Shown here: one piece after another, positions 1 through 9,300 of the stretch
Numbering within the stretch: the first letter of the stretch is position 1
Layout: every line of letters starts with the position of its first letter
Source: an uncultured Anaerolineae bacterium
GTDB taxonomy: Bacteria > Chloroflexota > Anaerolineae > Aggregatilineales > Phototrophicaceae
Assembly: GCA_937995825.1 (NCBI GenBank)
Contig: CALKJO010000001.1
Span: 171,665-235,664, forward strand
DNA length: 64,000 bases
Reading direction: 5' to 3'
Program-made: the position numbers and the translations under genes
Notes under the pieces: generated by a model
The model's database searches: none
The model's input: the letters and a program-made list of their open reading frames with translations, nothing else
What the model was told of the DNA's origin: nothing

Positions 1-833
1 CATTCCGTCCAACTGCCATCGTAATTGCGAACATGAGAGTAACCCAGCAGGTATTTCAGCACAAACCAACTGTGGCTGCTGCGTTCCCCGATCCGGCAGT
101 AGGTGATCACCTCGTCGGCGGGGTTCAAGCCCTGTTCTTTTTCATACAGGGCGCGCAGCTCATCGGCGGGCTTGAACGTCCCATCCTCAGGGTTGATCGC
201 TTCCGCCCACGGGACATTCTTCGCACCGGGGATGTGACCGCCGCGCAGCGCGCCTTCCTGCGGATATTCCGGCATGTGCAGCTTCTCGCCTATGTATTCG
301 GCGGGGGTGCGGACATCGATCAGCGGTTTGCCCGCCTTGACATGCGCCAGCACCTGATCGCGAAAGGCGCGGATGGCACTGTCATCGCGATCCGGCGCGG
401 GGTAGGTCGTCGCTGGATACATCGGGACTTCGCGCGTCAGCGGGCGTTTTTCCTGCTCCCACTTGGCGCGCCCGCCGTCCATGATCTTGGCGTTGGTGTG
501 ATTGAACAACTGGAACACCCAGAAGGCGTAGCACGCCCACCAGTTGTTCTTGTCGCCGTAAAAGACAACGGTCATCTCTGGCGTCACACCGATTCGCGAC
601 ATCAGCGCGGCAAAACCATCGCGGCTGATATAATCGCGGCGCACCGGATCGTTGAGATCGTTTGTCCAATCGACCTGCACCGCACCGGGGATATGCCCAG
701 ACAGATACAGCAGCGGGTCTTCATTTGACTCGATAATGCGAACATTGGGATCGTTCAGATGCGCCGCCACCCACTCGGTCGAGACCAAGGTGTCAGGATG
801 CGCGTAGCCGCGCTCATGGATCGCTGTCGCCAT
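1..833 (-). CDS. sseA: Thiosulfate sulfurtransferase (tandem rhodanese), 3' end cut by window
   Basis: Two-domain rhodanese that moves sulfane sulfur from thiosulfate to a thiophilic acceptor such as cyanide or thiols, in the cytoplasm. The N-terminal rhodanese domain (about residues 15-140) contains [10 protein letters not shown] and DGGRAKWE. The catalytic C-terminal domain has [23 protein letters not shown] and the active-site loop CRIGERS, with the nucleophile at Cys246. This loop and the domain order match SseA/CysA-type actinobacterial and chloroflexal enzymes. The frame is still open at base 1, after DGSWTEW, so only the last few residues should be missing. The start is the ATG at 833-831. 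It is transcribed alone here; no partner gene is visible. The family call is firm; the physiological acceptor is unknown. Confidence 0.9.
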   Translation of the reverse strand, partial: MATAIHERGYAHPDTLVSTEWVAAHLNDPNVRIIESNEDPLLYLSGHIPGAVQVDWTNDLNDPVRRDYISRDGFAALMSRIGVTPEMTVVFYGDKNNWWACYAFWVFQLFNHTNAKIMDGGRAKWEQEKRPLTREVPMYPATTYPAPDRDDSAIRAFRDQVLAHVKAGKPLIDVRTPAEYIGEKLHMPEYPQEGALRGGHIPGAKNVPWAEAINPEDGTFKPADELRALYEKEQGLNPADEVITYCRIGERSSHSWFVLKYLLGYSHVRNYDGSWTE

Positions 834-943
834 CGCTTCAGGCTCCTCACATAGATCAGGCTCAGGGACATCATCTTAAAATCATTGCTGCGCCGGGACA
901 AGCCCGAAATTGGCATGCTGGTTAAAAAATGAATGCAACCACC

Positions 944-1390
944 TCAAAATCGCCTGGCGCGCAGCCCGTCAGGCGTCAGTTCGAGCATCCCGCTGACCTG
1001 ATCGACCGTCAGACGCGTCGAGTCGAGGCGGAGAATGACCGGTGTATCATGATGCGCCAGCACATCGAGGCGCAGCGTCAGCAGACCACCGGCAATGCCC
1101 TTGAGCAGATGCGCGGCGCGGCTGCGCAGCGCGACGACATAGACTCCCGAGTCGTCCTGCTCAAAGACGATATGCCACGCGAACGGCGGCTGCCAGCGCG
1201 CTTCGACACGGACAGAAGGGTCAGCGCCGCGCGCAATTGAGACCACCGCGCGCTCCGCGTGCAGATAGAATGCCGTCCCAGGATGCAGCGGGAAACGCAG
1301 CGTCTCGGCGCGCTGCACGGCGCTTCCGACCACCCCCACCGCCGACGACGCCGCGCCCGCCAGTTTGATCAGCCGATCCAGCGTTTGCAT
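944..1390 (-). CDS. Hypothetical protein, 148 aa
   Basis: I do not recognise a family. The protein starts with a short hydrophobic stretch (LIKLAGAASSAVGVVGSAV, about residues 7-25) followed by a beta-rich-looking region with alternating hydrophobic residues and the segment GLLTLRLDVLAHHDTPVILRLD. It ends in a basic RARRF tail. The pattern suggests a small membrane-anchored or membrane-associated beta domain. It lies between the convergently oriented sulfurtransferase side and a divergent DUF368 gene, with no coupled partner. Codon usage matches its neighbours, and the opposite-strand open frames over the same bases look like shadows of it. Confidence 0.55.
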   Translation of the reverse strand: MQTLDRLIKLAGAASSAVGVVGSAVQRAETLRFPLHPGTAFYLHAERAVVSIARGADPSVRVEARWQPPFAWHIVFEQDDSGVYVVALRSRAAHLLKGIAGGLLTLRLDVLAHHDTPVILRLDSTRLTVDQVSGMLELTPDGLRARRF

Positions 1391-1518
1391 TCGACTTATC
1401 CCTCTAAAATCTTTCAGAATTGTAAAGCATTGCCTCGGTTGGCGCGAATGGCATTGACGCCGAGCAGTTCATCCGGCATGATTCGCCCGATCATCCAATG
1501 AAACTTGGAGTCACCACC

Positions 1519-2451
1519 ATGCAGCAGATCGATCTTGGCAAACCGCGCACGCCGCAGCAGTATCTTCGGCTGTTTCTGACCGGCTTCGCGATGGGCGCGG
1601 CGGACATCGTGCCGGGCGTCTCCGGCGGAACGATGGCATTCATCCTCGGCATTTATCACACGCTGATCAACGCGATCAAATCGTTCAACCTGACAGCGAT
1701 CCGGCTGGCGGTCGGTCTGAAATTCAAGGAACTGTTCGCGCATGTCTCCCTGACCTTCCTGATCGCGGTCGCGCTCGGCATCGGCACGGCGATCATCGCG
1801 CTCTCCAACTTGCTTGGCAGTGCGCTCGAAAACACGCCGACCTTCGTCTTTGCCTTCTTCGGCGGGCTGGTGATCGCGTCGATCATCGCCATCGGCGCAA
1901 AGCTGAAATGGACGCCGGTCAATTTCATCCTGCTGATCGTCGGCGCAGTCGGGGCGTTCATCATCGTCGGGCTGCGACCGATGCAGGACGGCGATCACAC
2001 GCCGCTGGTGCTGTTCGTGAGCGGAGCCATCGCCATCTGCGCGATGATCCTGCCTGGAATTTCGGGTTCGTTCATCCTGCTGATTCTAGGGCAGTATGAA
2101 TTTATCCTGAACGCCGTGCGGACGCGGGACATTGGCTCATTGATCATGGTAGCGGCGGGCTGCGCCGTCGGGATTATCGCCTTTTCGCGCGTGCTGAGCT
2201 GGCTGCTCAAGCATTATGAGCAGGCGACCATCGCCATCCTGACCGGCTTCATGATCGGCTCGCTGCGCAAAATCTGGGAGGAAGCCTCCACCGGCTGGAA
2301 ACCCGAATACGGCGCGGGCGAGATCGCCCTGACCGCCGCGCTGATCGTCCTCGGGTTTGTTCTGGTGAGCGCCATCGATCACGCGCAGTCGCGGTCGAAC
2401 CCGCTCATGCGCATGATCACGGGGCGCAGCACGGCGACTCAGCCGCTGTAG
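1519..2451 (+). CDS. DUF368 family membrane protein (polyprenyl-phosphate transporter type)
   Basis: Polytopic inner-membrane protein of about 310 residues. The family hallmark GAADIVPGVSGGTMAF lies near the N terminus and a second related half, ICAMILPGISGSFILLILG, sits around residue 180, an inverted-repeat layout typical of DUF368. Members called PopT have been shown to return undecaprenyl phosphate across the cytoplasmic membrane for cell-wall and glycan synthesis; that role is inferred here from family membership. The chosen ATG at 1519 follows GGAG (1507-1510) at 8 bases; an in-frame ATG at 1498 lacks such a site. The 3' end overlaps the convergent aldolase gene by 13 bases. A recycling role would fit the two glycan clusters in this window. 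Confidence 0.85.
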   Translation: MQQIDLGKPRTPQQYLRLFLTGFAMGAADIVPGVSGGTMAFILGIYHTLINAIKSFNLTAIRLAVGLKFKELFAHVSLTFLIAVALGIGTAIIALSNLLGSALENTPTFVFAFFGGLVIASIIAIGAKLKWTPVNFILLIVGAVGAFIIVGLRPMQDGDHTPLVLFVSGAIAICAMILPGISGSFILLILGQYEFILNAVRTRDIGSLIMVAAGCAVGIIAFSRVLSWLLKHYEQATIAILTGFMIGSLRKIWEEASTGWKPEYGAGEIALTAALIVLGFVLVSAIDHAQSRSNPLMRMITGRSTATQPL

Positions 2452-3143
2452 CGGCGGACGGCGGCTTCGAGATTGGCGCGCTCGGCGCTGAAATCGGCAT
2501 CGCTGGCGGCTCGACCGCCCATCAGCAGGATGTAGGCGTTGGTGTCGATGCGCTCAACCGCGTCGTAGGCGGCTTCGAGGTCTTTGCCGATGACAAAGAC
2601 GCCGTGCCAAGGCGCGAGCGCCGCAGCCGCCTGCTTTTCGATGCGTGCCTCGCTGCCACGAATGGCGGCGGCGATGTTGTCGGCTAAATCCTGAGAATGG
2701 GCAGGCGCATAGCTGACGACCGGGATCGTGCCAAATTTGCGCGTTTGCTCCAGCACCGGCGGCATCGGGCGGTTGAGCGCGCAGAACACCAGCGTGTTGC
2801 GTGAGTGCGCATGGATGACTGCCGACCCATGCGCGCCGAATTCATTGTGCAGCCTGAGATGGACTTTCGACTCGCGCGAGATCGATCCCGCGCCCGCCAG
2901 AATCGCCCCGTCCAGCCCGATCACCATCACATCGTCAGGCTGCAAGCGCCAGAGATGGCGGCTGCCGCTGTAACGCGGCGACATGCACAGCACATCGCCC
3001 GCGTCCGTGCGGACGCGCGCGGTGATGTTGCCGCCGCCGGCATCGGTCAGGAACCGGTCGAAGAGCAGCGCGCCGATCTCGGCAACGCGCTGACGCATGG
3101 CGATGACAGCGGGATGATCGATCAGTGGATGAACCAGTGTCAT
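2439..3143 (-). CDS. Class II aldolase/adducin family protein
   Basis: Zinc-dependent class II aldolase-fold protein of 234 residues, like L-fuculose-phosphate aldolase or related sugar dehydratases. GGGNITARV (about 37-45) is the phosphate-binding loop. E91 in the SRESKVH segment, the HAH zinc pair at His111 and His113, and a third His in PWHGVFV (about 179) are all present, so the metal site looks intact. The substrate cannot be read from sequence. Its ATG overlaps the stop of the upstream nitrilase gene (ATGA), so the two are translated together. It is the last gene of the minus-strand run that starts with the SLOG gene at 6295. Confidence 0.85.
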   Translation of the reverse strand: MTLVHPLIDHPAVIAMRQRVAEIGALLFDRFLTDAGGGNITARVRTDAGDVLCMSPRYSGSRHLWRLQPDDVMVIGLDGAILAGAGSISRESKVHLRLHNEFGAHGSAVIHAHSRNTLVFCALNRPMPPVLEQTRKFGTIPVVSYAPAHSQDLADNIAAAIRGSEARIEKQAAAALAPWHGVFVIGKDLEAAYDAVERIDTNAYILLMGGRAASDADFSAERANLEAAVRRYSG

Positions 3144-4039
3144 GGTGTGTCCCCTTCTGTGGGTGAATACGCGGTCAGTGCGCCGTAGGTAGACGGCATT
3201 CGCTGGCGCAGCAGCGGAAACAGCGCGCGCCAGTGGGTCAGGACAGCCGGATCAAGATCAGCGCTGATCACCTCCACCGTATCGCGCCCCGCCTGCGCCA
3301 GAACACGCCCCATCGGGTCAGCAATGAAACTGCTGCCGTAAAACGTGACCCCGTTCTCGACGCTGACGCGGTTCGCCGCGCCGACAAAGACGCCGTTAGC
3401 GATGGCGTGAGCGCGCATCATCGTCTGCCAGGCGTCTTGGGTATCGACCTGGGGCGCGGTCGGTTCGCTGCCGATAGCGGTCGGGTAGAAGATGAACTCC
3501 GCGCCGCCCAAGCCGTAAATCCGCGCCAGCTCAGGAAACCATTGATCGTAGCAGGTCGGCGCAGCGACGCGCAGCAGCCCCAGATCATGCACCGGATACG
3601 AATCGCCCGGCTCAAAGAAGTCGGTTTCGTGATAGCCTTCGCCCGACGGAAGATGCAGCTTGCGCGTGGAGCCGATGAGATGTCCGTCGGCATGATAGAT
3701 GACAGCGGTATCGAAAAACCGCCCATCCTGAGTCCGCTCGAACAGGCTGCCGATCACCATCACGCGATTTTCGCGCGCCAGCTCCGAAAAAAACTGATCA
3801 GACTCGCCGCCGGGCAGCGGCTCCGCCCATGCAAACCCCGCCGGGTCACGCACGCCCGGAAAATACGGCGACAGCGACAGCTCCGGCAGCCCGATCAACG
3901 CCGCGCCGCGCTGCGCCGCCTGCGCGACCAGCTCGCGGTAGAGGTCTTGCATGGATGAACGCGACCCCGTCCAGCCGATCTGAATTAACGCGACTCGAAC
4001 TAACTGCACAGCAGCACTCTCCATCTCTAATTCTACCAC
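3140..4039 (-). CDS. Carbon-nitrogen hydrolase (nitrilase superfamily, N-carbamoylputrescine amidase-like)
   Basis: Cytoplasmic amidase of the nitrilase superfamily. The Glu-Lys-Cys triad is visible: E53 in GLPELSLSPYF, K128 in STRKLHLPSGEGYHE and C164 in PTCYDQWFPE. The CYDQWFPE and EGYHE signatures resemble AguB-type N-carbamoylputrescine amidases that release putrescine, CO2 and ammonia, although family members also hydrolyse other carbamoyl or amide substrates. An ornithine decarboxylase-like gene lies 10 kb away, which makes a polyamine role possible but unproved. Length (299 aa) is normal. The start at 4039 overlaps the upstream TPR stop by 7 bases; ATG at 4024 is an alternative. It overlaps the aldolase gene by 4 bases. 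Confidence 0.85.
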   Translation of the reverse strand: MVELEMESAAVQLVRVALIQIGWTGSRSSMQDLYRELVAQAAQRGAALIGLPELSLSPYFPGVRDPAGFAWAEPLPGGESDQFFSELARENRVMVIGSLFERTQDGRFFDTAVIYHADGHLIGSTRKLHLPSGEGYHETDFFEPGDSYPVHDLGLLRVAAPTCYDQWFPELARIYGLGGAEFIFYPTAIGSEPTAPQVDTQDAWQTMMRAHAIANGVFVGAANRVSVENGVTFYGSSFIADPMGRVLAQAGRDTVEVISADLDPAVLTHWRALFPLLRQRMPSTYGALTAYSPTEGDTP

Positions 4040-5442
4040 ACGACCGTGTCGGCGCTTTCACCCTGCTCGCGCCGCGCCAGCTCCGCCTTGATGCGCGGTA
4101 GAAACGCGGCGATCTGCGGCATCGCCGTCTCGCCGCCAAGCCGCTCCAGCAGCATCTCCAGTGTATCAATCAGCGATTGCAGCGCATACGGCGCGGGCGC
4201 GGTGTAGAACACCGACTCCAGCGTGTCTTCCGCCTCTTTGACCTTGCCCAGCACCAGCCGCGCGGTCAGCAGATCGGCATATCCGTAGTAATTGCCGACT
4301 TCCGCCAGCGCCTCGTCGCGCGCCAGCCGCTCGACCTGTTCATATGCCTTGAGCGTCGCTTCAATATCGCGCTTCTCGCTGTAGAGCATCGCCAGATTGC
4401 CGAACGGGTATGAAGAAAATGGCGTGACTTTGGCAGCGCGCTGGTAAGCGGCAATCGCCTGCTCGATCTGGTTGCGCCGGCGATACAGCCCGCCAAGCGA
4501 TCCCCACCACGACTCGCCGTCCTCATCAACCAGCGTGTCGGACATCTTCAGCGCCGTCAGCAGCATCTGCTCTGCTCTGTTCATCATAATGTCCTTATCG
4601 ACGCCGTCGGGCATCTTCTCCGCCTGCCGTCGATAGATATAGCCCAGCGCCGCCAGTGCCGGCGGGAAATCCGGCTCGATCTCCAGAGACCGCAGCAGAC
4701 ATTTCTCCGCAAATTCGATATGGCTGAGCTGAAAATGGACATAGCCGAGTCGGTAATAGATGATCGGGTTGTCCTCATCCAGTTCGAGCGCCCGCTCATA
4801 AGTCGCCAGCGCGCCGGTGTAATCCTGCATCCGATACTGCCGCTCGCCTAAGGGCAGCAGCGACAGCGCCAGCGCGGTCTTGCGCGCCTCTTCGCGCTGC
4901 GCCGCCGCCTGATCGCGAATCTGCTGATTGAGCGCGCTCACGGCGCGCTCTTTGGCGTCCAGTTCATCCTGAAAGCGCTGGCGGTCGCGGTCGATCTGCT
5001 CCTGCTGCTCTCTTGCCCGCTCGACGAGCTGACGGGACAGCGCGTCAATCTCGCCTTGTTTGGTTTCGATCTGCGCGGCAAAGTGCGCCAGCGCCTCATC
5101 GAGCTTGCGGCGGTCAGCTTCCAGCGTCCGCGTGACTTCGGCGCGCGTTTGAAACAATTGACGAAAGCCGAACACGCCCAGCGCAGCGGCGGACAGCGTG
5201 ATGACGATGCCGAGCGCCTCAAAAATGTTCAGGAAGTTGCTGGCATCGCTGGCATAGCGCGATGCATCCTCCGCCGCTGCGCGCGCCCGATCAGCGGCGC
5301 GCTCCATTTCGACCAGCAGCGCTTCCAGCTCCGCCAGCGTGATCGCTCGAGCCGGTTCAGGCGTGGACTCCTGAGCGCGCAGGCGCGCTGCCGACAGGAT
5401 CAGCCCTCCGATGATCAGCATCGTAATCAGGCGTTTCAGCAC
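4033..5442 (-). CDS. Membrane-anchored coiled-coil/TPR protein
   Basis: Protein of about 469 residues. It starts with a signal-like helix (LITMLIIGGLILSAARLRA), then a short helical stretch and a second membrane segment (IFEALGIVITLSAAALGVFGF, about 72-92). A long charged coiled coil runs to about residue 190 (KQGEIDALSRQLVERAREQQ). At least four TPR units follow, for example GALATYERALELDEDNPIIYY and EFAEKCLLRSLEIEPDFPPA. The GTG at 5442 is chosen because AAAGGA precedes it and it sits 4 bases after the SLOG stop. The tight coupling suggests that the TPR protein is the membrane partner or effector of the SLOG protein. No enzymatic domain is visible. Confidence 0.8.
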   Translation of the reverse strand: MLKRLITMLIIGGLILSAARLRAQESTPEPARAITLAELEALLVEMERAADRARAAAEDASRYASDASNFLNIFEALGIVITLSAAALGVFGFRQLFQTRAEVTRTLEADRRKLDEALAHFAAQIETKQGEIDALSRQLVERAREQQEQIDRDRQRFQDELDAKERAVSALNQQIRDQAAAQREEARKTALALSLLPLGERQYRMQDYTGALATYERALELDEDNPIIYYRLGYVHFQLSHIEFAEKCLLRSLEIEPDFPPALAALGYIYRRQAEKMPDGVDKDIMMNRAEQMLLTALKMSDTLVDEDGESWWGSLGGLYRRRNQIEQAIAAYQRAAKVTPFSSYPFGNLAMLYSEKRDIEATLKAYEQVERLARDEALAEVGNYYGYADLLTARLVLGKVKEAEDTLESVFYTAPAPYALQSLIDTLEMLLERLGGETAMPQIAAFLPRIKAELARREQGESADTVVW

Positions 5443-5446
5443 AGGT

Positions 5447-6295
5447 CTATCCTTTTTGATAGAAATGCTCAAGCCAAGCGCGCAGACTCTCCGCCCCGCT
5501 GGAGATCGGCAGAAAATGGATATCGGGGAAATCCAGAACCGCGCGGATGATCGGGTCTTGCAGTAGAGCCGTGTGAACACGACCGACAAGGCGCGCGCGC
5601 TTGCCCGCCGCCAGCTCATCGGCGAAGCGACCGCTGCCCTCCAGCACCAGCAGCGGGATCGGCTGTCCGGTGTACGTCTGAGCGGTGGCGCAGCGGTGGG
5701 CTTCGCGCTTGACGATCTCACCGCCGTTGACGATTAGCCCTAGCAGCGGCTGCGCCCCATATCCGCTGATAGTCTGCGCCAGCGCGATCATCATGTCCGA
5801 CTCGTCGCCGAACTGCTCGCCGGGTGTCAGCACGATATGGGAATGAAAAGCGTCGATCTCCGCCTGCCGATGAGGGTTGTTAAAACCAGGATAGCTGACC
5901 AGCGCTTCCGGGACGACTCCGATCAGCGGAAAACGATACCCCCGGCGAAAGCGCGCCAGCCCGATGATCGCCATGCCGCCGCTGGTTGTGCCGCCATCCA
6001 GGACATTGACCAACCGTGCCTCTGCAAAACGCCCCAACCCATCTTCGACCGTGCTGCGCGCCAGGCTCATTGAGTCGCTGGTCATCTTGCCCGCGCCGCT
6101 CATCAGGAAGATGACCGGGCGCGGCACTGCCAGACCGAGCGCATCGATCACCGTCTCCGGGCGCGCATTGGGCGCGATCCGCACCGCGCGCAGCGTCCGC
6201 CCGCTCGGATAGGTGATGCTGAAGCCCTGCACAGTCTGCGCCGCATTATCGTTGGGTTCTGGTGCAGAGTTTTTGCCAAAAAGCCATTTCAACAT
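5447..6295 (-). CDS. SLOG-superfamily protein (TRPM-type, prokaryotic LSDAT)
   Basis: Cytoplasmic protein of 282 residues matching the prokaryotic version of the SLOG domain found in eukaryotic TRPM channels. Key segments are VIFLMSGAGKM (61-71), the Gly-rich GGTTSGG (101-107), GVVPEALVSYPG (126-137) and HIVLTPGEQFGDESDM (153-168). The last includes the acidic/Gly nucleotide-binding loop seen in this Rossmann-like family. SLOG domains bind or process nucleotide-derived ligands such as ADP-ribose, and prokaryotic members are proposed sensors in conflict or stress systems; the ligand here is unknown. It is the first gene of a four-gene run (SLOG, TPR, nitrilase, aldolase) and diverges from the PBP-like gene through a shared promoter region. 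Confidence 0.8.
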   Translation of the reverse strand: MLKWLFGKNSAPEPNDNAAQTVQGFSITYPSGRTLRAVRIAPNARPETVIDALGLAVPRPVIFLMSGAGKMTSDSMSLARSTVEDGLGRFAEARLVNVLDGGTTSGGMAIIGLARFRRGYRFPLIGVVPEALVSYPGFNNPHRQAEIDAFHSHIVLTPGEQFGDESDMMIALAQTISGYGAQPLLGLIVNGGEIVKREAHRCATAQTYTGQPIPLLVLEGSGRFADELAAGKRARLVGRVHTALLQDPIIRAVLDFPDIHFLPISSGAESLRAWLEHFYQKG

Positions 6296-6305
6296 GAGGC
6301 GTTAC

Positions 6306-6334
6306 TTGTCGTCAGTATCGGTTATGATTATAAC
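6306..6334 (+). promoter_or_regulatory. Sigma70-type promoter for the PBP-like gene, overlapping a divergent -10
   Basis: TTGTCG (6306-6311), a 17-base spacer and TATAAC (6329-6334) point to a start near 6341, about 34 bases before the ATG at 6375. On the opposite strand a perfect TATAAT lies at 6332-6327 with TTTGCC or TTGCCA about 15-16 bases upstream, facing the SLOG gene. The two -10 boxes share bases, so RNA polymerase should not occupy both at once. Confidence 0.55.
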
Positions 6335-6374
6335 GTGCTTATGAAGTTGGCAAAGTCAGTGGATATTCCAATCG

Positions 6375-9300
6375 ATGGGGCATGCAGCGATCATCATTCG
6401 GCGGCGGCGGCGCAGGCTTGAGCGGCGCGCGGCGGCGCAAAAACAGCGGACGCTGTGGACGGGCTTCTTCGCGGCGCTGCTGCTGATCTGCGTGCTGCTG
6501 CCGGGCGGGATCGTGCTGGGCGGGACAGCGCTGATCTACCGCGACAGCGCCGCGCTGCTGCCCGCGCCGCAGTCCGCGCCGCTGAGCGTGAGCGGCGGCG
6601 CCGCCCGCTTCTACGATGCCTCCGGCACGGTCGAAGTTTACGCCGCCCGCGATCCCCTCGGCGAACGACGCACCTGGGTAACGCTCGATGCGCTGCCGGC
6701 GTATGTCGTCGATGCGACGCTGCTCGTCGAAGACCCGGATTTCTGGTCTGCCACCCGATCCGACGCTTTCGAGACGCTGACGCGCCTGTGGCACAATCTC
6801 CTGATCGGCGCTCCGCCCCCTGATCCGTCGATCACGGGGCGGCTGGTGCGCAATGTCGCGGCGGCGGGGCTGAGTGCGCCGTTTGCGCAGACCGAACGCC
6901 CGTGGTGGGCATCACTGCTGGATCGACGCACGGAGGGCGCAGCCCGCGAGATCATGCTCGTCGCAGAGGCAACCCGCCGCTACACGCCCGCCGAAATCCT
7001 CGAATGGCATCTCAACACCAACGATTACGGCAGCGAAGCCTACGGCATTGAAGCGGCCGCGCAGATTTATTTCGGCAAGCCCGCCATCGCGCTGACGCTC
7101 GATGAGGCGGCACTGCTGGCAGCGATCCCGACCGCAACGCAATACAACCCGTTCGACAATTTAGCGGCGGCGCAGGCGCGCGGACGCGATGCGCTGCGCG
7201 CCCTTTACACGGCGGGCTTGATCGCGCAGTCGGACTACGAAGCCGCACTAGCGCGCCAAACGCCGATCCAGCCCGGCGGACTGCGCCCGGAGGTCGCGCC
7301 GGATTACATGCTCTACGCGCGCCGTCAGGCGGAGACGATCCTCAACGACCTCGGCTATGACGGCGCGGCAGCCATCACGCGCGGCGGGCTGCGCATCATC
7401 ACCGCGCTCGATCTGGATTTGCAGCGCGCCGGCGAATGCATCCTCGCGGCGCACCTGGCGCGGCTGAACGGCGCGCCCAATCCGTCAGCCTGCTCCGCCG
7501 CCGCCTATTTACCGCCTTTGGAGTCGACTCAGATAGTCACAGCGCCTATCGGGGCGGCGCTCCCACCGGATATGGGGACGCTGGCGATCATCGATGCCCG
7601 CACCGGCACGCTTCGGAGCATGGTTGGGGCGGCGGGCGCGATCGCGCATCAGCCGGGCGTCACTTTGCAGCCGTTCGTCTATCTGGAGGGCTTCAGCGAA
7701 GGCTTGACCGCCGCCTCGATGGTGCTGGACATCCCGATGCAGTTTCCCGGCGCGCGCGAAGGCTTGATTTACACGCCGACCAATGTCGATGGGCTGTATC
7801 GTGGACCCATCAACCTGCGTGACGCGATGGGCGCAGGTCTGCTGCCGCCCGCCGCCGCCATCGCCAACCGCCAGGGCATGAGCAGCGTGATCGAGACCGC
7901 CCATCTGCTCGGCGTCAACGGACTGACCGACGGCATCGGCGATCTGATGCTCTTGGAACGCGGCGGGCGCGTCTCGGTGCTCGATATGGCGGCCGCCTAC
8001 TCCGTGTTTGCGGGCATGGGCAAGCTGCGCGGCGCGCCGGTCGAACCGCTGGGACGCGGCTTTCGCGGGCGTGATCCAGCGGCGGTGATCCGCATCGAGA
8101 CGGGTGACGGCGCGCCCATCTGGACATATGACCTCGACGACGCCGCCCAATGCCGGACATTAAGCTTCTGCACCAACCTGCTTCAGGACGGCTTAGCCTA
8201 TCTAATCAACGACATCCTCTCCGACCCAACTACGCGCTGGACGACCATCGGACAGCGCAGCGCGCTGGAACTGGCGCGCCCGGCAGCCGTCGTCAGCGGC
8301 GTCACGTCGGATCGCGTCGATAACTGGACAGTCGGCTACACACCGCAGATCGTGACCGCCGTCCATCTTGGGCGGATGGATGGCGCGGCGCTCGCGCTCG
8401 ACCGCTACGGGGTCAGCGGCGCAGCGGCGGTCTGGCGAGCGATCATGGAATATGCCCATGCGCGCGATGCGCTGCCTGTAGTGGGCTGGGCGCGCCCAGC
8501 CAGCATCGTCGAGGCGGTAGTCTGCGACCGATCCGGCATGTATCCGAACACGATCTGCCCGCTGCGTCAGGAGATTTTCATCGATGGCACACAGCCACGC
8601 CCATCGATGGTGGACACCTACTGGCAGGAATACGAGATCAACCGTCAGACGCGCCTGTTAGCGACCGCCAGCACACCGCCCGAACTGCGCACCACTGCCC
8701 GCTACTTCGTGCCGCCAGCGGAGGCGCTCGCCTGGTGGCGCGAGACCGGTCAGCCGCTCCCCCCAACGGAAACCGATGCGCTGACCAGCGCCAGCGCCCT
8801 CGACGCCACCCGCATCACCGCCCCCGCGCCGTTTTCCTATGTCGGCGGAGTCGTTCAGGTGCTGGGCGCGGTCGATCCGGTCAATTTGCAGTTCTTCCAG
8901 CTCGCCTACGGCGCGGGACTCAACCCCACTGCCTGGACTGACTTAAGCGGACAGCAAACTCGCTTCCAGCCGGGCGCGCCGCTGGCAGTCTGGGATACAT
9001 CGGGTCTGGATGGGCTGTACAGCCTGCGCCTGACGCTGGTACGCACTGACAACAGCGTCGAGCGCAGGATCGTGCAGGTGACCGTTGACAACCAGCCGCC
9101 GCAGATCAGCTTGAACACCGATCCGCCTGCCCGTCTGTACCGCTTCCCCGGCGAATCTCAGATCGTCCTGAGCGCTGAAGCGCGGGACAACTTGGCGGTT
9201 GACCGAGTGGCGTTTTATCACAATGGCGCGCTGCTCGGCGCGGATGAGACCGCGCCCTACGGCTTCACCTATCCGATCACGGGCGTTGGGCGGCATGAAT

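Noticed and set aside
7509..8150. 213-codon minus-strand frame inside the PBP-like gene
   Set aside because: His/Arg/Asp-rich shadow composition and no recognisable motif.
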